Source: Blautia sp. XA-2221 (lineage in GTDB: Bacteria > Bacillota > Clostridia > Lachnospirales > Lachnospiraceae). Taken from it: a DNA stretch of 64,000 bases. Position numbers and translations under genes: made by a program. Location: positions 1 through 64,000 of the forward strand of contig NZ_JAJQXX010000014.1 of assembly GCF_028767025.1 (NCBI RefSeq), written 5' to 3'. Shown here one piece after another: positions 48,004 to 56,812 of the stretch (within the stretch, counting starts at the first letter, position 1; each line of letters opens with the position of its first letter). The notes below the pieces were generated by a model. The model saw nothing but the letters and a program-made list of their open reading frames with translations, searched no databases and had not been told where the DNA came from.

Positions 48004-50586
48004 TTAGCAGGTTGCTCCGCCTTTCAGATGTTTCTGAGCTTTGATATTCTCTTCTTTTCTGCTGAGAAGATCGTCTGCAAGAAGCTGTTCCTGTACATTT
48101 TCAAATCCCAGTCTTGCTACTGTGTCTGCAAAACGTTCTCCTGTGATACCCTGTTCACGGAACAGAAGAATTGCCTTTTCTACTATAGACAGAACCTCTT
48201 CTTTATCTGTAAATACTTTGTCCAGATAACGTCCCTGAGCAACTCGTTTACCCCATCTTCCGCCAATGTATACGCGGAATCCGTTGGTATAATTCTCAAA
48301 GGCATGGAACGGACATTTTCCAATGCAACGTCCACAGTGATTACATGCATTTTCATCGATCACGATCTTTCCGTTTTCTACCTTCGCCACCTTGATAGGA
48401 CAGTTGTTTTCTACACGGCAGATCTTGCATCCGCGGCATTTTTCCATATCTACCAGAGGAATTCTCTGTCCGATGATACCAAGATCATTAAGGTCTGGCT
48501 TTACACAGTTGTTTGGACATCCGCCCACTGCGATCTTAAATTTGTGAGGAAGCTTAACGTCCGCATAGCCGTGGAAAAATCTTTCATGAATCTCCTCTGA
48601 CAGAGCAAAGGTATCTATCAGTCCATACTGACAGGTTGTTCCCTTACAGGATACTACCGGACGTACTTTTGAGCCGGTTCCTCCTGTTTCCAGTCCTGCC
48701 TGCATCAGATATTCACGAAGCGGTTCAATATTATCAAAAGGCACTCCCTGGATTTCCATAGTCAGTCTGGAAGTCATGGTTACTTCTCCGCTTCCAAACA
48801 TCTCTGCCGCTTCTGCAATTGTTCTGGTTTCTTCTGCAGTGATCTTTCCGTTTCTTGTGATCACACGGCCATTGAATTTGTCTGCAGTTGTCTTATCTCT
48901 TAAAAATCCAAGTGCTTTTACCCTTGTTTCCTCTTCCGGAGTTACCGCTGCCTGTATATTCTGCACCTTCACGTCATTAAAAAACAGAGAGCCTTCCAGA
49001 ACTTTTGTATTTTTGTATCCATAATGACGAAGACGGTTCTGGAGGAAATATCCTCTCTTTCCTTTTGCGCAAACAAGAAGAAGCTTTTCTTCCTTATCCA
49101 GTCCCTCAACTTCTCCGTTGACTTTTGCCAGATCCACATACACGGCTCCCCTGATCGTCGGCGCCGGACTTGCATCAATGATCTTATAGTCCTTTGCTTT
49201 GCCTGCGGCGTATTCTGCCGGTGTCATGCTTTCCATTATACCGTTGATCTTATTTAACAGAATATAAACAACCTGGACAAAAGGATGGATTGCTGTGGAA
49301 AATGGCGGCGCATAAGCAAAATCAGCATTCTCAAAGTCTTCCAGCACTGCACCCATATTAATTCCCATTACTGCAATGTCAACCATTTTGTCAACTGCTC
49401 CCGGACCAAACACCTGAACTCCAAGAAGCTTATGCGTTGTTTTATCTGCAATCATTTTTGTGATAAAGAAACTGGAGTCCGGATAATAATGAGCCTTGTC
49501 ATCTGTTGGCGCAAGCACTGTCACCACATCATAGCCTGCTTCTTTTGCCTGTTCCTCTGTAAGTCCGGTACGTCCGATATTTAATCCTGGAAGCTTGATC
49601 ACTCCGGTTCCCAGAACGCCCGGATAGGTTTTTTCTTTTCCGGAAAGAATCTGCGCCAGTGTTCTGCCTTCCATATTGGCAGAGGATCCCATCGGAGACC
49701 ACTGCGGTTTTCCTGTGATGCGGTTTGTAACCATAACACAGTCTCCTGCTGCATAAACATCCTCCAGGCTTGTTTTCATGGTATGATCCACCAGAATCGT
49801 TCCTTTGAACATTTCTATTCCGCTGTCTGTCAGAAAATCAGTATTCGGTCTGATTCCTGCTGCCATGATCAGAAGTTCACATCCCAGAACCCCTGCGGAT
49901 GTTTTTACTCCTGTCACTTCGCTGTCTCCCAGGATTTCTTCTGCTTTTGTTCCGGTAATAACACGGATTCCCTCTTTCAGCAGATGCTTCTTTGCATACG
50001 CTGCCATTTCCTCATCCAGGATGTTAGGAAGGATCTGAGATGCAAAATCAATAACCGTTACCTGGATTCCCTTTGCTTTTAGATTTTCCGCTGCCTCCAG
50101 ACCAATAAAACCAGCTCCTATCACCACTGCTTTTTTTACCTGATGCTCTTCTGCATAAGAACGGATCTCAATGGCGTCATCCGGTGTACGCATTTTGAAT
50201 ACACCCTGTTTGTCTGTTCCCGGAACAGGAAGAACTGCCGGAGACGCTCCTACTGCCAGAACCAGTTTGTCATAAGAACAGACTTCTTCTGTTCCTGTCT
50301 CTGTGTCACGTACGGTAAGCTGTTTCCTGTCTGCATCCAAACCGACAGCCTCTTTGCCTGTTTTTACTTCCACACCGGTCAGTCCTGCATATTTCTGAGG
50401 AGTGTTTACAATCAGTTCGTCACGACTTTCGATCAGCCCTCCCACATAATAGGGCAGACCACATCCTGCATAAGAAATATCTTTATCTTTTGTGATTACA
50501 ACAACTTCCGCATTTCTGTCTTCTCTTTTTAATTTTGCTGCTGTTTTTGTTCCTGCAGCAACACCGCCTACGATTAATACTTTCAT
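48004..50586 (-). CDS. CoA-disulfide reductase-rhodanese-sirohaem reductase fusion
   Basis: An 860-residue cytoplasmic protein in three parts. Residues 1-450 are a flavin pyridine-nucleotide oxidoreductase of the CoA-disulfide/persulfide reductase type (VGGVAAGTKTA, redox Cys42 in AGCGLPYY). About 465-545 is a rhodanese domain with Cys in LVCAKGKRGY. About 555-860 resembles ferredoxin-type sulfite/nitrite reductase: CKGTTC and GGCPNNC for sirohaem-[4Fe-4S], then CRGCKICRVENNCP and CNHCGRCIGKCP for two more clusters. It could pass electrons from NAD(P)H to bound sulfur. It lies 71 nt behind a DUF134 regulator gene; AGGAG precedes the ATG. Confidence 0.88.
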   Translation of the reverse strand: MKVLIVGGVAAGTKTAAKLKREDRNAEVVVITKDKDISYAGCGLPYYVGGLIESRDELIVNTPQKYAGLTGVEVKTGKEAVGLDADRKQLTVRDTETGTEEVCSYDKLVLAVGASPAVLPVPGTDKQGVFKMRTPDDAIEIRSYAEEHQVKKAVVIGAGFIGLEAAENLKAKGIQVTVIDFASQILPNILDEEMAAYAKKHLLKEGIRVITGTKAEEILGDSEVTGVKTSAGVLGCELLIMAAGIRPNTDFLTDSGIEMFKGTILVDHTMKTSLEDVYAAGDCVMVTNRITGKPQWSPMGSSANMEGRTLAQILSGKEKTYPGVLGTGVIKLPGLNIGRTGLTEEQAKEAGYDVVTVLAPTDDKAHYYPDSSFFITKMIADKTTHKLLGVQVFGPGAVDKMVDIAVMGINMGAVLEDFENADFAYAPPFSTAIHPFVQVVYILLNKINGIMESMTPAEYAAGKAKDYKIIDASPAPTIRGAVYVDLAKVNGEVEGLDKEEKLLLVCAKGKRGYFLQNRLRHYGYKNTKVLEGSLFFNDVKVQNIQAAVTPEEETRVKALGFLRDKTTADKFNGRVITRNGKITAEETRTIAEAAEMFGSGEVTMTSRLTMEIQGVPFDNIEPLREYLMQAGLETGGTGSKVRPVVSCKGTTCQYGLIDTFALSEEIHERFFHGYADVKLPHKFKIAVGGCPNNCVKPDLNDLGIIGQRIPLVDMEKCRGCKICRVENNCPIKVAKVENGKIVIDENACNHCGRCIGKCPFHAFENYTNGFRVYIGGRWGKRVAQGRYLDKVFTDKEEVLSIVEKAILLFREQGITGERFADTVARLGFENVQEQLLADDLLSRKEENIKAQKHLKGGATC

Positions 50587-50657
50587 TTTAATCTCTCCTG
50601 TTTTTAAAATGGGTTTGTGTATTGTATCTTTCTTTCTCTTATGTCAGCCTCTTCTTC

Positions 50658-50996
50658 CTACTGCCTGTGGCAGCAATACTTTTCATTTATACACTCCGGA
50701 CGCATTGCCTCGCACACAGTGACATCCCCTCCACTGATGGTGATACTTCGTCCGTTTACCAGAGCATCTGCGATTTTCTGTCTTGCACTGTTATAAATCC
50801 TTGTTACTGTCGGACGTGAAATATCCATTTTTACGGCACACTGCTCCTGGTTCAGGTTTACAAAGTCCAGAAGCCTCATAACTTCATATTCGTCCAGCGT
50901 AAGATTTACACAGTTCTGTTCTGAAGCCCCCTTTGCGGAAAATTCAGTAACCTTTGGTTTCGAACAGATACATCTGCACTTTTGCGGTCTTGCCAT
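50658..50996 (-). CDS. DUF134 (UPF0251) helix-turn-helix regulator
   Basis: A 112-residue DNA-binding protein of the UPF0251 family. A Cys-rich N-terminus (MARPQKCRCIC) precedes a sigma-70-region-4-like helix-turn-helix (LTLDEYEVMRLLDFVNLNQEQCAVKMDISRPTVTRIYNSARQKIADAL, about 38-84), and the C-terminus has CEAMRPEC and YCCHRQ. The cysteines may sense redox state or bind a metal or cluster. I start at ATG 50996 with GGGGG 5 nt upstream; an ATG at 51059 is less likely. It is co-directional with the sulfur/CoA oxidoreductase and probably controls it. Confidence 0.87.
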   Translation of the reverse strand: MARPQKCRCICSKPKVTEFSAKGASEQNCVNLTLDEYEVMRLLDFVNLNQEQCAVKMDISRPTVTRIYNSARQKIADALVNGRSITISGGDVTVCEAMRPECINEKYCCHRQ

Positions 50997-51096
50997 TTTT
51001 CCCCCTTTCTCCGGCGCCTGCACATTCATATACTGTTGCTGCATCCCAGCCAGTTTCACAGCTCTTACAGTATTGTTTTACTGTTTTTACACCCTA

Positions 51097-51125
51097 ACAA
51101 TACCTCTGTTTTGAACATATGTCAA
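51097..51125 (-). promoter_or_regulatory. Promoter of the DUF134 regulator gene
   Basis: On the minus strand TTGACA (51120-51125), a 17-nt spacer and TATTGT (51097-51102). The -35 overlaps the palindrome ACATATGT, a possible operator. From 51126 to 51364 I see no gene or clear element. Confidence 0.72.
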
Positions 51126-51349
51126 TATCTTTTTATATAAATAAGCAATAAAAAATGTACAAAATTTCTCGCTGAATAACTCTGTATCATGCAAATGCAA
51201 AGCCTGATCATCTTTTGTGCCCGAATTTTACACAAGTAAACCTGCAATATAGAAATACAAAAAATTATCCGGACGGACATACCTCCTTCCACATACAAGT
51301 CCGTAAAAATTTATATTCTTTTTCAAATTTGTTCTTGTATAAGGTTATG

Positions 51350-51404
51350 TAAAAAAACAGAAAAGCCGTCCGGGTTCACAGTTTAATCTGCGAAACCAGA
51401 CGGC
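51350..51404 (-). terminator. Terminator after patB
   Basis: On the minus strand GCCGTCTGGTT pairs with AACCCGGACGGC (about one mismatch), followed by TTTTCTGTTTTTT. Confidence 0.75.
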
Positions 51405-51432
51405 AAATCTGCAAAACTTTTATTTATCTGTT

Positions 51433-52617
51433 TCAAATCTTTTGCTTTAATTCTGAATAAGCTGCAGACATTCTCTCGTAAGCTTCTTTCAGCATTGCTC
51501 TTGGACTTGCAATATTCAGACGGATAAAGCCTCTGCCCTCATTTCCAAAAACACTTCCCATATAGACGGAAACATTGGCTTTTTCCAGAAACCATTTTTC
51601 CAGCTCTTCCTCTGTGATTCCCAGTTTTTCATAGCTGATCCAGAGAAGATACGTTCCCTGTCTTTCAAGAATCTCAAATCCCGGAAAATGTTCTGCAAAA
51701 AACTCACGAGTGAATTTTTCATTTTCGTTTACATATGCAAGCATCTGTTCGTACCATTCTTCACATTCCATATATCCGTGTTCTACAGCTGCCACTGCAA
51801 AAATAGTGGGATTGTGCATACCGATACGGTCAATGGTCTGAGCAATGCGGCTTCTGATCTTCTTATTCGGAACAATCATGTAAGAAACGATCACTCCCGG
51901 AACATTAAAGGTCTTTGTAAGGGATGTGGCAACGATCAGCCGCTCTCTCACTGTTTCTGATAAGGTAAGAGCGGTTGTAAAGGTCACTCCTTCTGCGACA
52001 ATATCACCGTGAATCTCATCTACAAACAAAAGAAGATCATGCTTTTTGCAAAATGCTCCAGCTTTTTCCAGTTCTTCTCTGGTCCATACTCTTCCTACCG
52101 GATTGTGCGGACTACAAAGAATAAACATTTTTGTTTTATCTGTCACAACAGATTCCAGATGCTCAAAGTCGATTTTATAACTGCCGTTTTCCAGTATCAG
52201 CGGACTTTCTACTACTTTACGGTGATTCTTTATAATAGCCTGATACAGAGGGCCGTAGGCAGGGGTATTGATGATCACTTCGTCCGTTTCTTCTGTAAAT
52301 GTTTCCACACAAATGCTGGAAGAAACATTGATACGCGGACAAAATACAATTTCCTCTCTGGAAACCTCAGCCTGATGCTTCTTTTTCATCCACTCCCGGA
52401 TATTTTCATAGAATCTGTCGCTTAAATCTGTATAGCCAAAAATACCTTTGTCAAGAATACTCTGAAAAGCATCGATAATCTGTTTGGGAGATTGGAAATC
52501 CATATCTGCAACACCAAGATGCAGCATTCCTTCTTTCTGATATTTTTTGTCCATAGTATCCCATTTTCCGCAGTTGGTATTTCTTCTCTCATTCCATTCA
52601 TCAAAATTAATTTTCAT
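51433..52617 (-). CDS. patB: MalY/PatB-type aminotransferase, probable cystathionine beta-lyase
   Basis: A 394-residue class I/II PLP enzyme. NFDEWNERRNTNCGKWD opens it as in MalY/PatB proteins. LGVADMDFQSP (about 36), CSPHNPVGRVWTREEL (about 165), and the PLP-lysine segment ATSLTKTFNVPG (about 230) are present. The group mostly splits cystathionine or cysteine to a thiol or sulfide, pyruvate and ammonia. Last gene of ridA-nhaC-patB, separated from nhaC by a 177-nt gap containing a large folded element. RidA would remove the reactive enamine/imine that such lyases release. Confidence 0.88.
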   Translation of the reverse strand: MKINFDEWNERRNTNCGKWDTMDKKYQKEGMLHLGVADMDFQSPKQIIDAFQSILDKGIFGYTDLSDRFYENIREWMKKKHQAEVSREEIVFCPRINVSSSICVETFTEETDEVIINTPAYGPLYQAIIKNHRKVVESPLILENGSYKIDFEHLESVVTDKTKMFILCSPHNPVGRVWTREELEKAGAFCKKHDLLLFVDEIHGDIVAEGVTFTTALTLSETVRERLIVATSLTKTFNVPGVIVSYMIVPNKKIRSRIAQTIDRIGMHNPTIFAVAAVEHGYMECEEWYEQMLAYVNENEKFTREFFAEHFPGFEILERQGTYLLWISYEKLGITEEELEKWFLEKANVSVYMGSVFGNEGRGFIRLNIASPRAMLKEAYERMSAAYSELKQKI

Positions 52618-52671
52618 ATTCGTTTCCTTTCCGGGCCCATGTTCTTTTTATCAGGCTCTTTTTATAAAACA

Positions 52672-52762
52672 GGGGATGCCGCCTGCATTCCGATCTGCTT
52701 ATTCTGTTGTTTGTAAAAAAACACACAGAATATGCGTCCAAACGTCTTTCTCCGGCATCCCC
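52672..52762 (-). ncRNA. Structured element between nhaC and patB
   Basis: GGGGATGCCG (52672-52681) and CGGCATCCCC (52753-52762) are a perfect 10-bp closing stem. Inside, TATTCTGT and ACAGAATA (about 52700-52732) form a second stem with partial extension. On the minus strand it sits 55 nt before patB. It could be an attenuator, a processing site or a riboswitch-like leader; I do not recognise a known class. A terminator role is also possible. Confidence 0.45.
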
Positions 52763-52794
52763 TTTTCCTATTCGGTCATGTGTGTTACACGTTT

Positions 52795-54294
52795 TTATTC
52801 TACATCAATTCCGTCAGCTTTATTTAAAGCCACATATTCATCATAATATTCACTGTCTTTTGTGATCTTTTTAATACCGATTCCGGTGAATCCCCAGATT
52901 ACGGCAAAGATAACGCCTGTATAACAGATAATTGCCCACGGCAGATATTCCAGAGTGGAAACTCCCAGAGTTGTAGCCATATAAACTCCGGCTGCTGTCC
53001 ATGGAGTAATAGGTTCTATAACAGTTGCGGAATCTTCCAGCGTTCTGGAAAGGTTTCTGGGTTCCAGACCTTTTTTCAGGTAAGTATCTTTAAACATCTC
53101 ACCCGGGATCAGGATAGACAGCTGACCGTTGGAAGTAACAAACACTGCTGTGATGCAGGAAACAATTGTAGAAACAATCAATCCGCCTGTAGACTTCACA
53201 ATAGTCATAAGTTTATTCAGTACAATATTCAGAGAACCGGTCACTGCCAGTGTACCTGCAAAACCATACGCGCAAAATGCGATCAGTACGGTATTCAGCA
53301 TGGAAACCATACCACCTCGCTGAAGCAGCTTCGGAATATCTTCGATCACTCCCTCTGCAGCAAATCCTGCAACATGGATCATATCCATATTAAATCCGCT
53401 GATAGCAGCTGTAAAGCAGTCCTGAAGACTGAAATTCTGAAATACAACTGCGTTAAACATGGCAACCGCACTGGACGCCAGCATGATCGGAATGGTCGGT
53501 TTCTTTGCAACAGATCCATAAAGTACAATAAGCGGCGGAAGAATGATCAACGGATTAAATTTAAAGATCTGTGAAAGTGTGTCAAAAATAATAGTAACTT
53601 TTTCCGGTGTTCCTGCTGCCGCAAGATCTCCGCCAAATGTAAATCCTACGATCGTGTATACAATACAGCATATGATAAATCCGGGGCCTGTTGTCCAGAA
53701 CATATGCTGAATGTGATCGTAAAGCTTTCCGCCTGCCGCAATAGGCGCAAGGTTTGTAGTATCAGACAGAGGTGACATTTTATCTCCGAAATATGCGCCG
53801 GATACAATCGCACCTGCCACGATCGGCAGAGGAGCGCCCATACCTGCAGCCACACCCATCAGAGCTACACCGATGGTTCCCGCAGAACCCCAGGATGTTC
53901 CTGTACACACAGAAACAAACGCAGTAACCAGAAATGAAGTAACAACCAGATATTTCGGGCTGATCAGCTTCAGTCCATAAAATACCATCATCGGAATGGT
54001 TCCGCCGATCATCCAGGAACCGATCATAAATCCGACAATGATCAGAATGAAAATTGCCGGCATTGTTTTACTGAGTTTGGACACAATAGAGTCCATAATA
54101 TCATCCCAGGTATAACCAAGATAAATTGCGATCACGCCTGCAATTGCTGCTGATACCAGCATCAGAACCTCCGGGCTCAGCCCCATAACCGCATATCCCA
54201 CTCCCAACAGTAAAATCATTGCCAGAATCGGAATTACTGCCAGAAACAATGTAGTTTCTTTTTTCTCTCTTACTTTTTTTGTTTTCCCTCTCAT
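52795..54294 (-). CDS. nhaC: NhaC-family Na+/H+ antiporter
   Basis: A 499-residue membrane protein with about 11-12 helices. GTSWGSAGTIGVALMGVAAGMG (about 132-153), GAYFGDKMSPLSDTTNLA (about 170-187) and the late segment EDSATVIEPITPWTAAGVYMA are NhaC signatures. It exchanges sodium for protons; related proteins in the superfamily carry organic acids or amino acids, so a substrate linked to patB/ridA is possible. The start is ATG 54294 (MRGKTKKV), with GGAGG 8 nt upstream. Between ridA and patB. Confidence 0.88.
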   Translation of the reverse strand: MRGKTKKVREKKETTLFLAVIPILAMILLLGVGYAVMGLSPEVLMLVSAAIAGVIAIYLGYTWDDIMDSIVSKLSKTMPAIFILIIVGFMIGSWMIGGTIPMMVFYGLKLISPKYLVVTSFLVTAFVSVCTGTSWGSAGTIGVALMGVAAGMGAPLPIVAGAIVSGAYFGDKMSPLSDTTNLAPIAAGGKLYDHIQHMFWTTGPGFIICCIVYTIVGFTFGGDLAAAGTPEKVTIIFDTLSQIFKFNPLIILPPLIVLYGSVAKKPTIPIMLASSAVAMFNAVVFQNFSLQDCFTAAISGFNMDMIHVAGFAAEGVIEDIPKLLQRGGMVSMLNTVLIAFCAYGFAGTLAVTGSLNIVLNKLMTIVKSTGGLIVSTIVSCITAVFVTSNGQLSILIPGEMFKDTYLKKGLEPRNLSRTLEDSATVIEPITPWTAAGVYMATTLGVSTLEYLPWAIICYTGVIFAVIWGFTGIGIKKITKDSEYYDEYVALNKADGIDVE

Positions 54295-54343
54295 AAAGTA
54301 TTCCTCCAAATAAACTCATTCTGTAATCTGCAAAACAGATTTA

Positions 54344-54718
54344 TCAGATTTCTGCAATTACTTCCACTTCGCAGAGAACATTTTTCGGCAAAGTTTTTAC
54401 TGCAACACAGGATCTTGCAGGTTTGGATACAAAATATTTTTCGTATACTTTGTTAAATTCTGCAAAATCTGCCATATCACTTAAAAAGCAGGTAGTTTTT
54501 ACCACGTTTTCAAAGCAGGTTCCTGCCTCGTCCAGAATTGCTTTCACATTCTCCATTACCTGCTCTGCCTGAGCGGTAATATCCGTTCCTACAATCTCAC
54601 CTGTCTCAGGGCTTGCAGGAATCTGTCCGGAACTGAATAAAATATTTTTCAGTATAATTCCCTGTGAATATGGTCCAATAGCTGCCGGTGCCTTTGATGT
54701 GTTCACCACTTTTAACAT
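54344..54718 (-). CDS. ridA: RidA family enamine/imine deaminase
   Basis: A 124-residue trimeric protein that hydrolyses 2-aminoacrylate/iminopyruvate made by PLP enzymes. It shows [17 protein letters not shown], the substrate-binding Arg in [12 protein letters not shown] (about 105) and [11 protein letters not shown] at the end. It is the first gene of ridA-nhaC-patB, which fits detoxification of the intermediates of the PatB beta-lyase. Confidence 0.94.
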   Translation of the reverse strand: MLKVVNTSKAPAAIGPYSQGIILKNILFSSGQIPASPETGEIVGTDITAQAEQVMENVKAILDEAGTCFENVVKTTCFLSDMADFAEFNKVYEKYFVSKPARSCVAVKTLPKNVLCEVEVIAEI

Positions 54719-54755
54719 TTTCTCTTCCTCCCAGATTATTTTTTTGGTTAAATTG

Positions 54756-54784
54756 ATAATATCACTAAATTATTTTTTAGTCAA
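54756..54784 (-). promoter_or_regulatory. Promoter of ridA-nhaC-patB
   Basis: On the minus strand TTGACT (54779-54784), a 17-nt spacer and TATTAT (54756-54761), about 38 nt upstream of ridA. Confidence 0.72.
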
Positions 54785-54816
54785 TGAAATCAAGTTTCTT
54801 TTTATACGTCATTTTT

Positions 54817-54881
54817 ACTGAATTTTATTTCAGTTTTTATTGCATATTGCACGAAAGAAGATTATAATTACTTATAAGTAA
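54817..54881. promoter_or_regulatory. Possible operators in the ridA/yheO-type divergent region
   Basis: Two dyads lie upstream of the ridA promoter: ACTGAA-N6-TTCAGT (54817-54834) and the perfect 14-bp palindrome TTACTTATAAGTAA (54868-54881). They may bind the divergently encoded regulator. A third weak dyad CTGTGT/ACACAG lies near 54918-54934. The rest of 54719-55056 is AT-rich and without genes. Confidence 0.45.
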
Positions 54882-55056
54882 ATCTAAAAAGTTGTCCAAA
54901 ACCACTCGCCTTTGTTTCTGTGTGGTATACACAGACCGAGTATCACTTTTTTGACCTGTATCTTGCACATTCCATTGTGTAATATTCAGAGTTTGCCCAT
55001 TTATAACAAATAAAAACACAAACACCTTATTTAACAAAAAAATAAAAGGAACTACT

Positions 55057-55740
55057 ATGAAAAAAGAATATATTACTTTAACTCAAAACGAACGAATGAT
55101 CCTGCAATCCTACATACCTGTTGTCCAGGGACTTGGACAATATCTGGGAGAAGGCTACGAAATCATTCTGCACAATCTGGAATCTCTGGAACACTCTGTT
55201 ATGCAGATCGTAAACGGTCACCATTCCGGCAGAAAAATCGGAGCTCCCATTACAGATCTTGCCCTTGGTATGCTCTCAAGGATCGAAAATTCAAAAGATC
55301 ACTCTGCCATCTCCTATTTTAACCGAAGACAGGACGGTGTGATCCTGAAGTCCACCACAATCCCCATTCCCGGTGAAGGAAACCGTATTATTGGAATGAT
55401 CTGCATTAATTTTTATACCAATATGCCTCTTTCCACTGTGATCCAGCAATTTATCCCGGAAGATCCCAACTCCCTGCAGGGCTATCCGCACATAACAGAA
55501 ACCTTTACCGAAAATGTAGATGAGCTGATCGAAACAGCTCTTGCAGATGTCAAAGACCAGATTTTAAATGATACGTCCATCTCCACCAATAACAAAAACA
55601 AAGAAATTGTTACTGCCCTTTACAAAAAAGGTATTTTTAACCTGAAAGACAGTGTAATAAAAGTTGCCAACCGCCTGAATATTTCCAAAAATACCGTTTA
55701 TATGCATATACGAAATCTTAAAAGCGATCTGTTAGAATAA
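55057..55740 (+). CDS. YheO/DauR-type transcriptional regulator
   Basis: A 227-residue regulator. Residues 20-130 form a YheO-type PAS-like sensor domain (VQGLGQYLGEGYEIILHNLESLEHSVMQIVNGHHSGRKIGAPITDLAL). The last 60 residues are an HTH_22 DNA-binding domain (EIVTALYKKGIFNLKDSVIKVANRLNISKNTVYMHIRNLK). DauR, a relative, controls D-arginine use. It is divergent from ridA-nhaC-patB and probably controls it in response to an amino acid. Confidence 0.88.
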   Translation: MKKEYITLTQNERMILQSYIPVVQGLGQYLGEGYEIILHNLESLEHSVMQIVNGHHSGRKIGAPITDLALGMLSRIENSKDHSAISYFNRRQDGVILKSTTIPIPGEGNRIIGMICINFYTNMPLSTVIQQFIPEDPNSLQGYPHITETFTENVDELIETALADVKDQILNDTSISTNNKNKEIVTALYKKGIFNLKDSVIKVANRLNISKNTVYMHIRNLKSDLLE

Positions 55741-55756
55741 TAAAAATGGGTAGAAA

Positions 55757-55792
55757 AAAGAAGCGCAGGACTTACTGTCTTGACGCTTCTTT
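55757..55792. terminator. Bidirectional terminator
   Basis: AAAGAAGCG (55757-55765) pairs with CGCTTCTTT (55784-55792), extended inward by CAGGAC/GTCTTG. It separates the YheO-type gene from the convergent MacB-like gene. Confidence 0.7.
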
Positions 55793-55810
55793 CTATCATC
55801 TCTTCTGCTC

Positions 55811-56812
55811 TTATCTCAATTGTACGATTCCCATTACCACTGCTCCCACCGAGCATCCTGCACACTTCACAAACCCTGAGATATTCTCCGCCTGCAATAC
55901 AGTTTTTGGAAGCATGAGAAAAAGTCTCACCTGTTCCTCCAGCTCTCTGTATTTACCGGACCAGAATTTAAAATCCGACCATCTGGATGGGATCCAGCCC
56001 TGAGGGATCTCAATATTTTTCCAGATCAGCACTGCGACTGCAGCCACCATAAGAATACAGGCTCCGGTCCACAGCCAGCAGCCAATTTTTTCCTCCCTGC
56101 ACTGTTTTCTCTCCCTGTTTGCTTTCATAAAAAGGATTGCAGACACGATTATCGGAAATATCAGCAGAAGTATCCGTGCTGCGCTGATAAGAAAGCCGGA
56201 ATCCACAACTGTACCGTTCAGTCCATATGCCATCAGAAACTGCTCTGCTGTTTTTGAATCCTGCAGACTCTCATTTTTCAGAAATACTCTGGTATACATG
56301 GCCGTTTCTTTCTCCGGACGGATCAGGATCATTCTCTGCTTCCAGGGAAGCACCTGACGGACCTGATAGTTTTTTCCTCCATATACAAGCCAACGTCCCT
56401 CTGCCTCTCTGGTGCCAAAAAGTTTCCAGGCGGTTTCTCCGTCAATTACACAGCCCTCTTTATCCTTTTCCCAGAATCCATGGATTCTTTTATCATAAAG
56501 ACTTCCATCGCCCAAAATTCCTGCTACCATTACCTCAGCGCTCCGTCCATAATCCGGTTCTGTCAGTGTGGTCATGCCGCCGTCCCAGCAAAAGCAGGCG
56601 GAAGTTTCCGCTTCTGTCTGTTCCAGTGTTTTCAGAATCTCCTCTGCGCGATTTTTTTCCGGATAATCTCCTGACAGAAATACAGAAACAGAAGGTTCTT
56701 CCATCATACTGCCAAATGCCAGTACAGACCATCCGTAAAAAAGCAGCGCCAGCATTCCCGGAAGCAGACGTTTCCAGAAAACTCCCGGAAACGTCCGCTT
56801 ATCTGAACTCAT
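55811..56812 (-). CDS. MacB/FtsX-like membrane protein without ATPase domain
   Basis: A 333-residue protein with the topology of a MacB/FtsX half-permease: helix 1 (about 13-33), an extracytoplasmic domain (about 35-200), helices near 205-228 and 240-262, a 50-residue outside loop and a last helix near 313-331. The outside domain holds a MacB_PCD-like core (VMVAGILGDGSLYDK, IDGETAWKLFGTREAEG, YGGKNYQVRQVLPW). No nucleotide-binding domain is attached. It overlaps the HlyD-like gene as ATGA, so it is its likely partner and the end of this operon. The family call rests on pattern only. Confidence 0.68.
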   Translation of the reverse strand: MSSDKRTFPGVFWKRLLPGMLALLFYGWSVLAFGSMMEEPSVSVFLSGDYPEKNRAEEILKTLEQTEAETSACFCWDGGMTTLTEPDYGRSAEVMVAGILGDGSLYDKRIHGFWEKDKEGCVIDGETAWKLFGTREAEGRWLVYGGKNYQVRQVLPWKQRMILIRPEKETAMYTRVFLKNESLQDSKTAEQFLMAYGLNGTVVDSGFLISAARILLLIFPIIVSAILFMKANRERKQCREEKIGCWLWTGACILMVAAVAVLIWKNIEIPQGWIPSRWSDFKFWSGKYRELEEQVRLFLMLPKTVLQAENISGFVKCAGCSVGAVVMGIVQLR

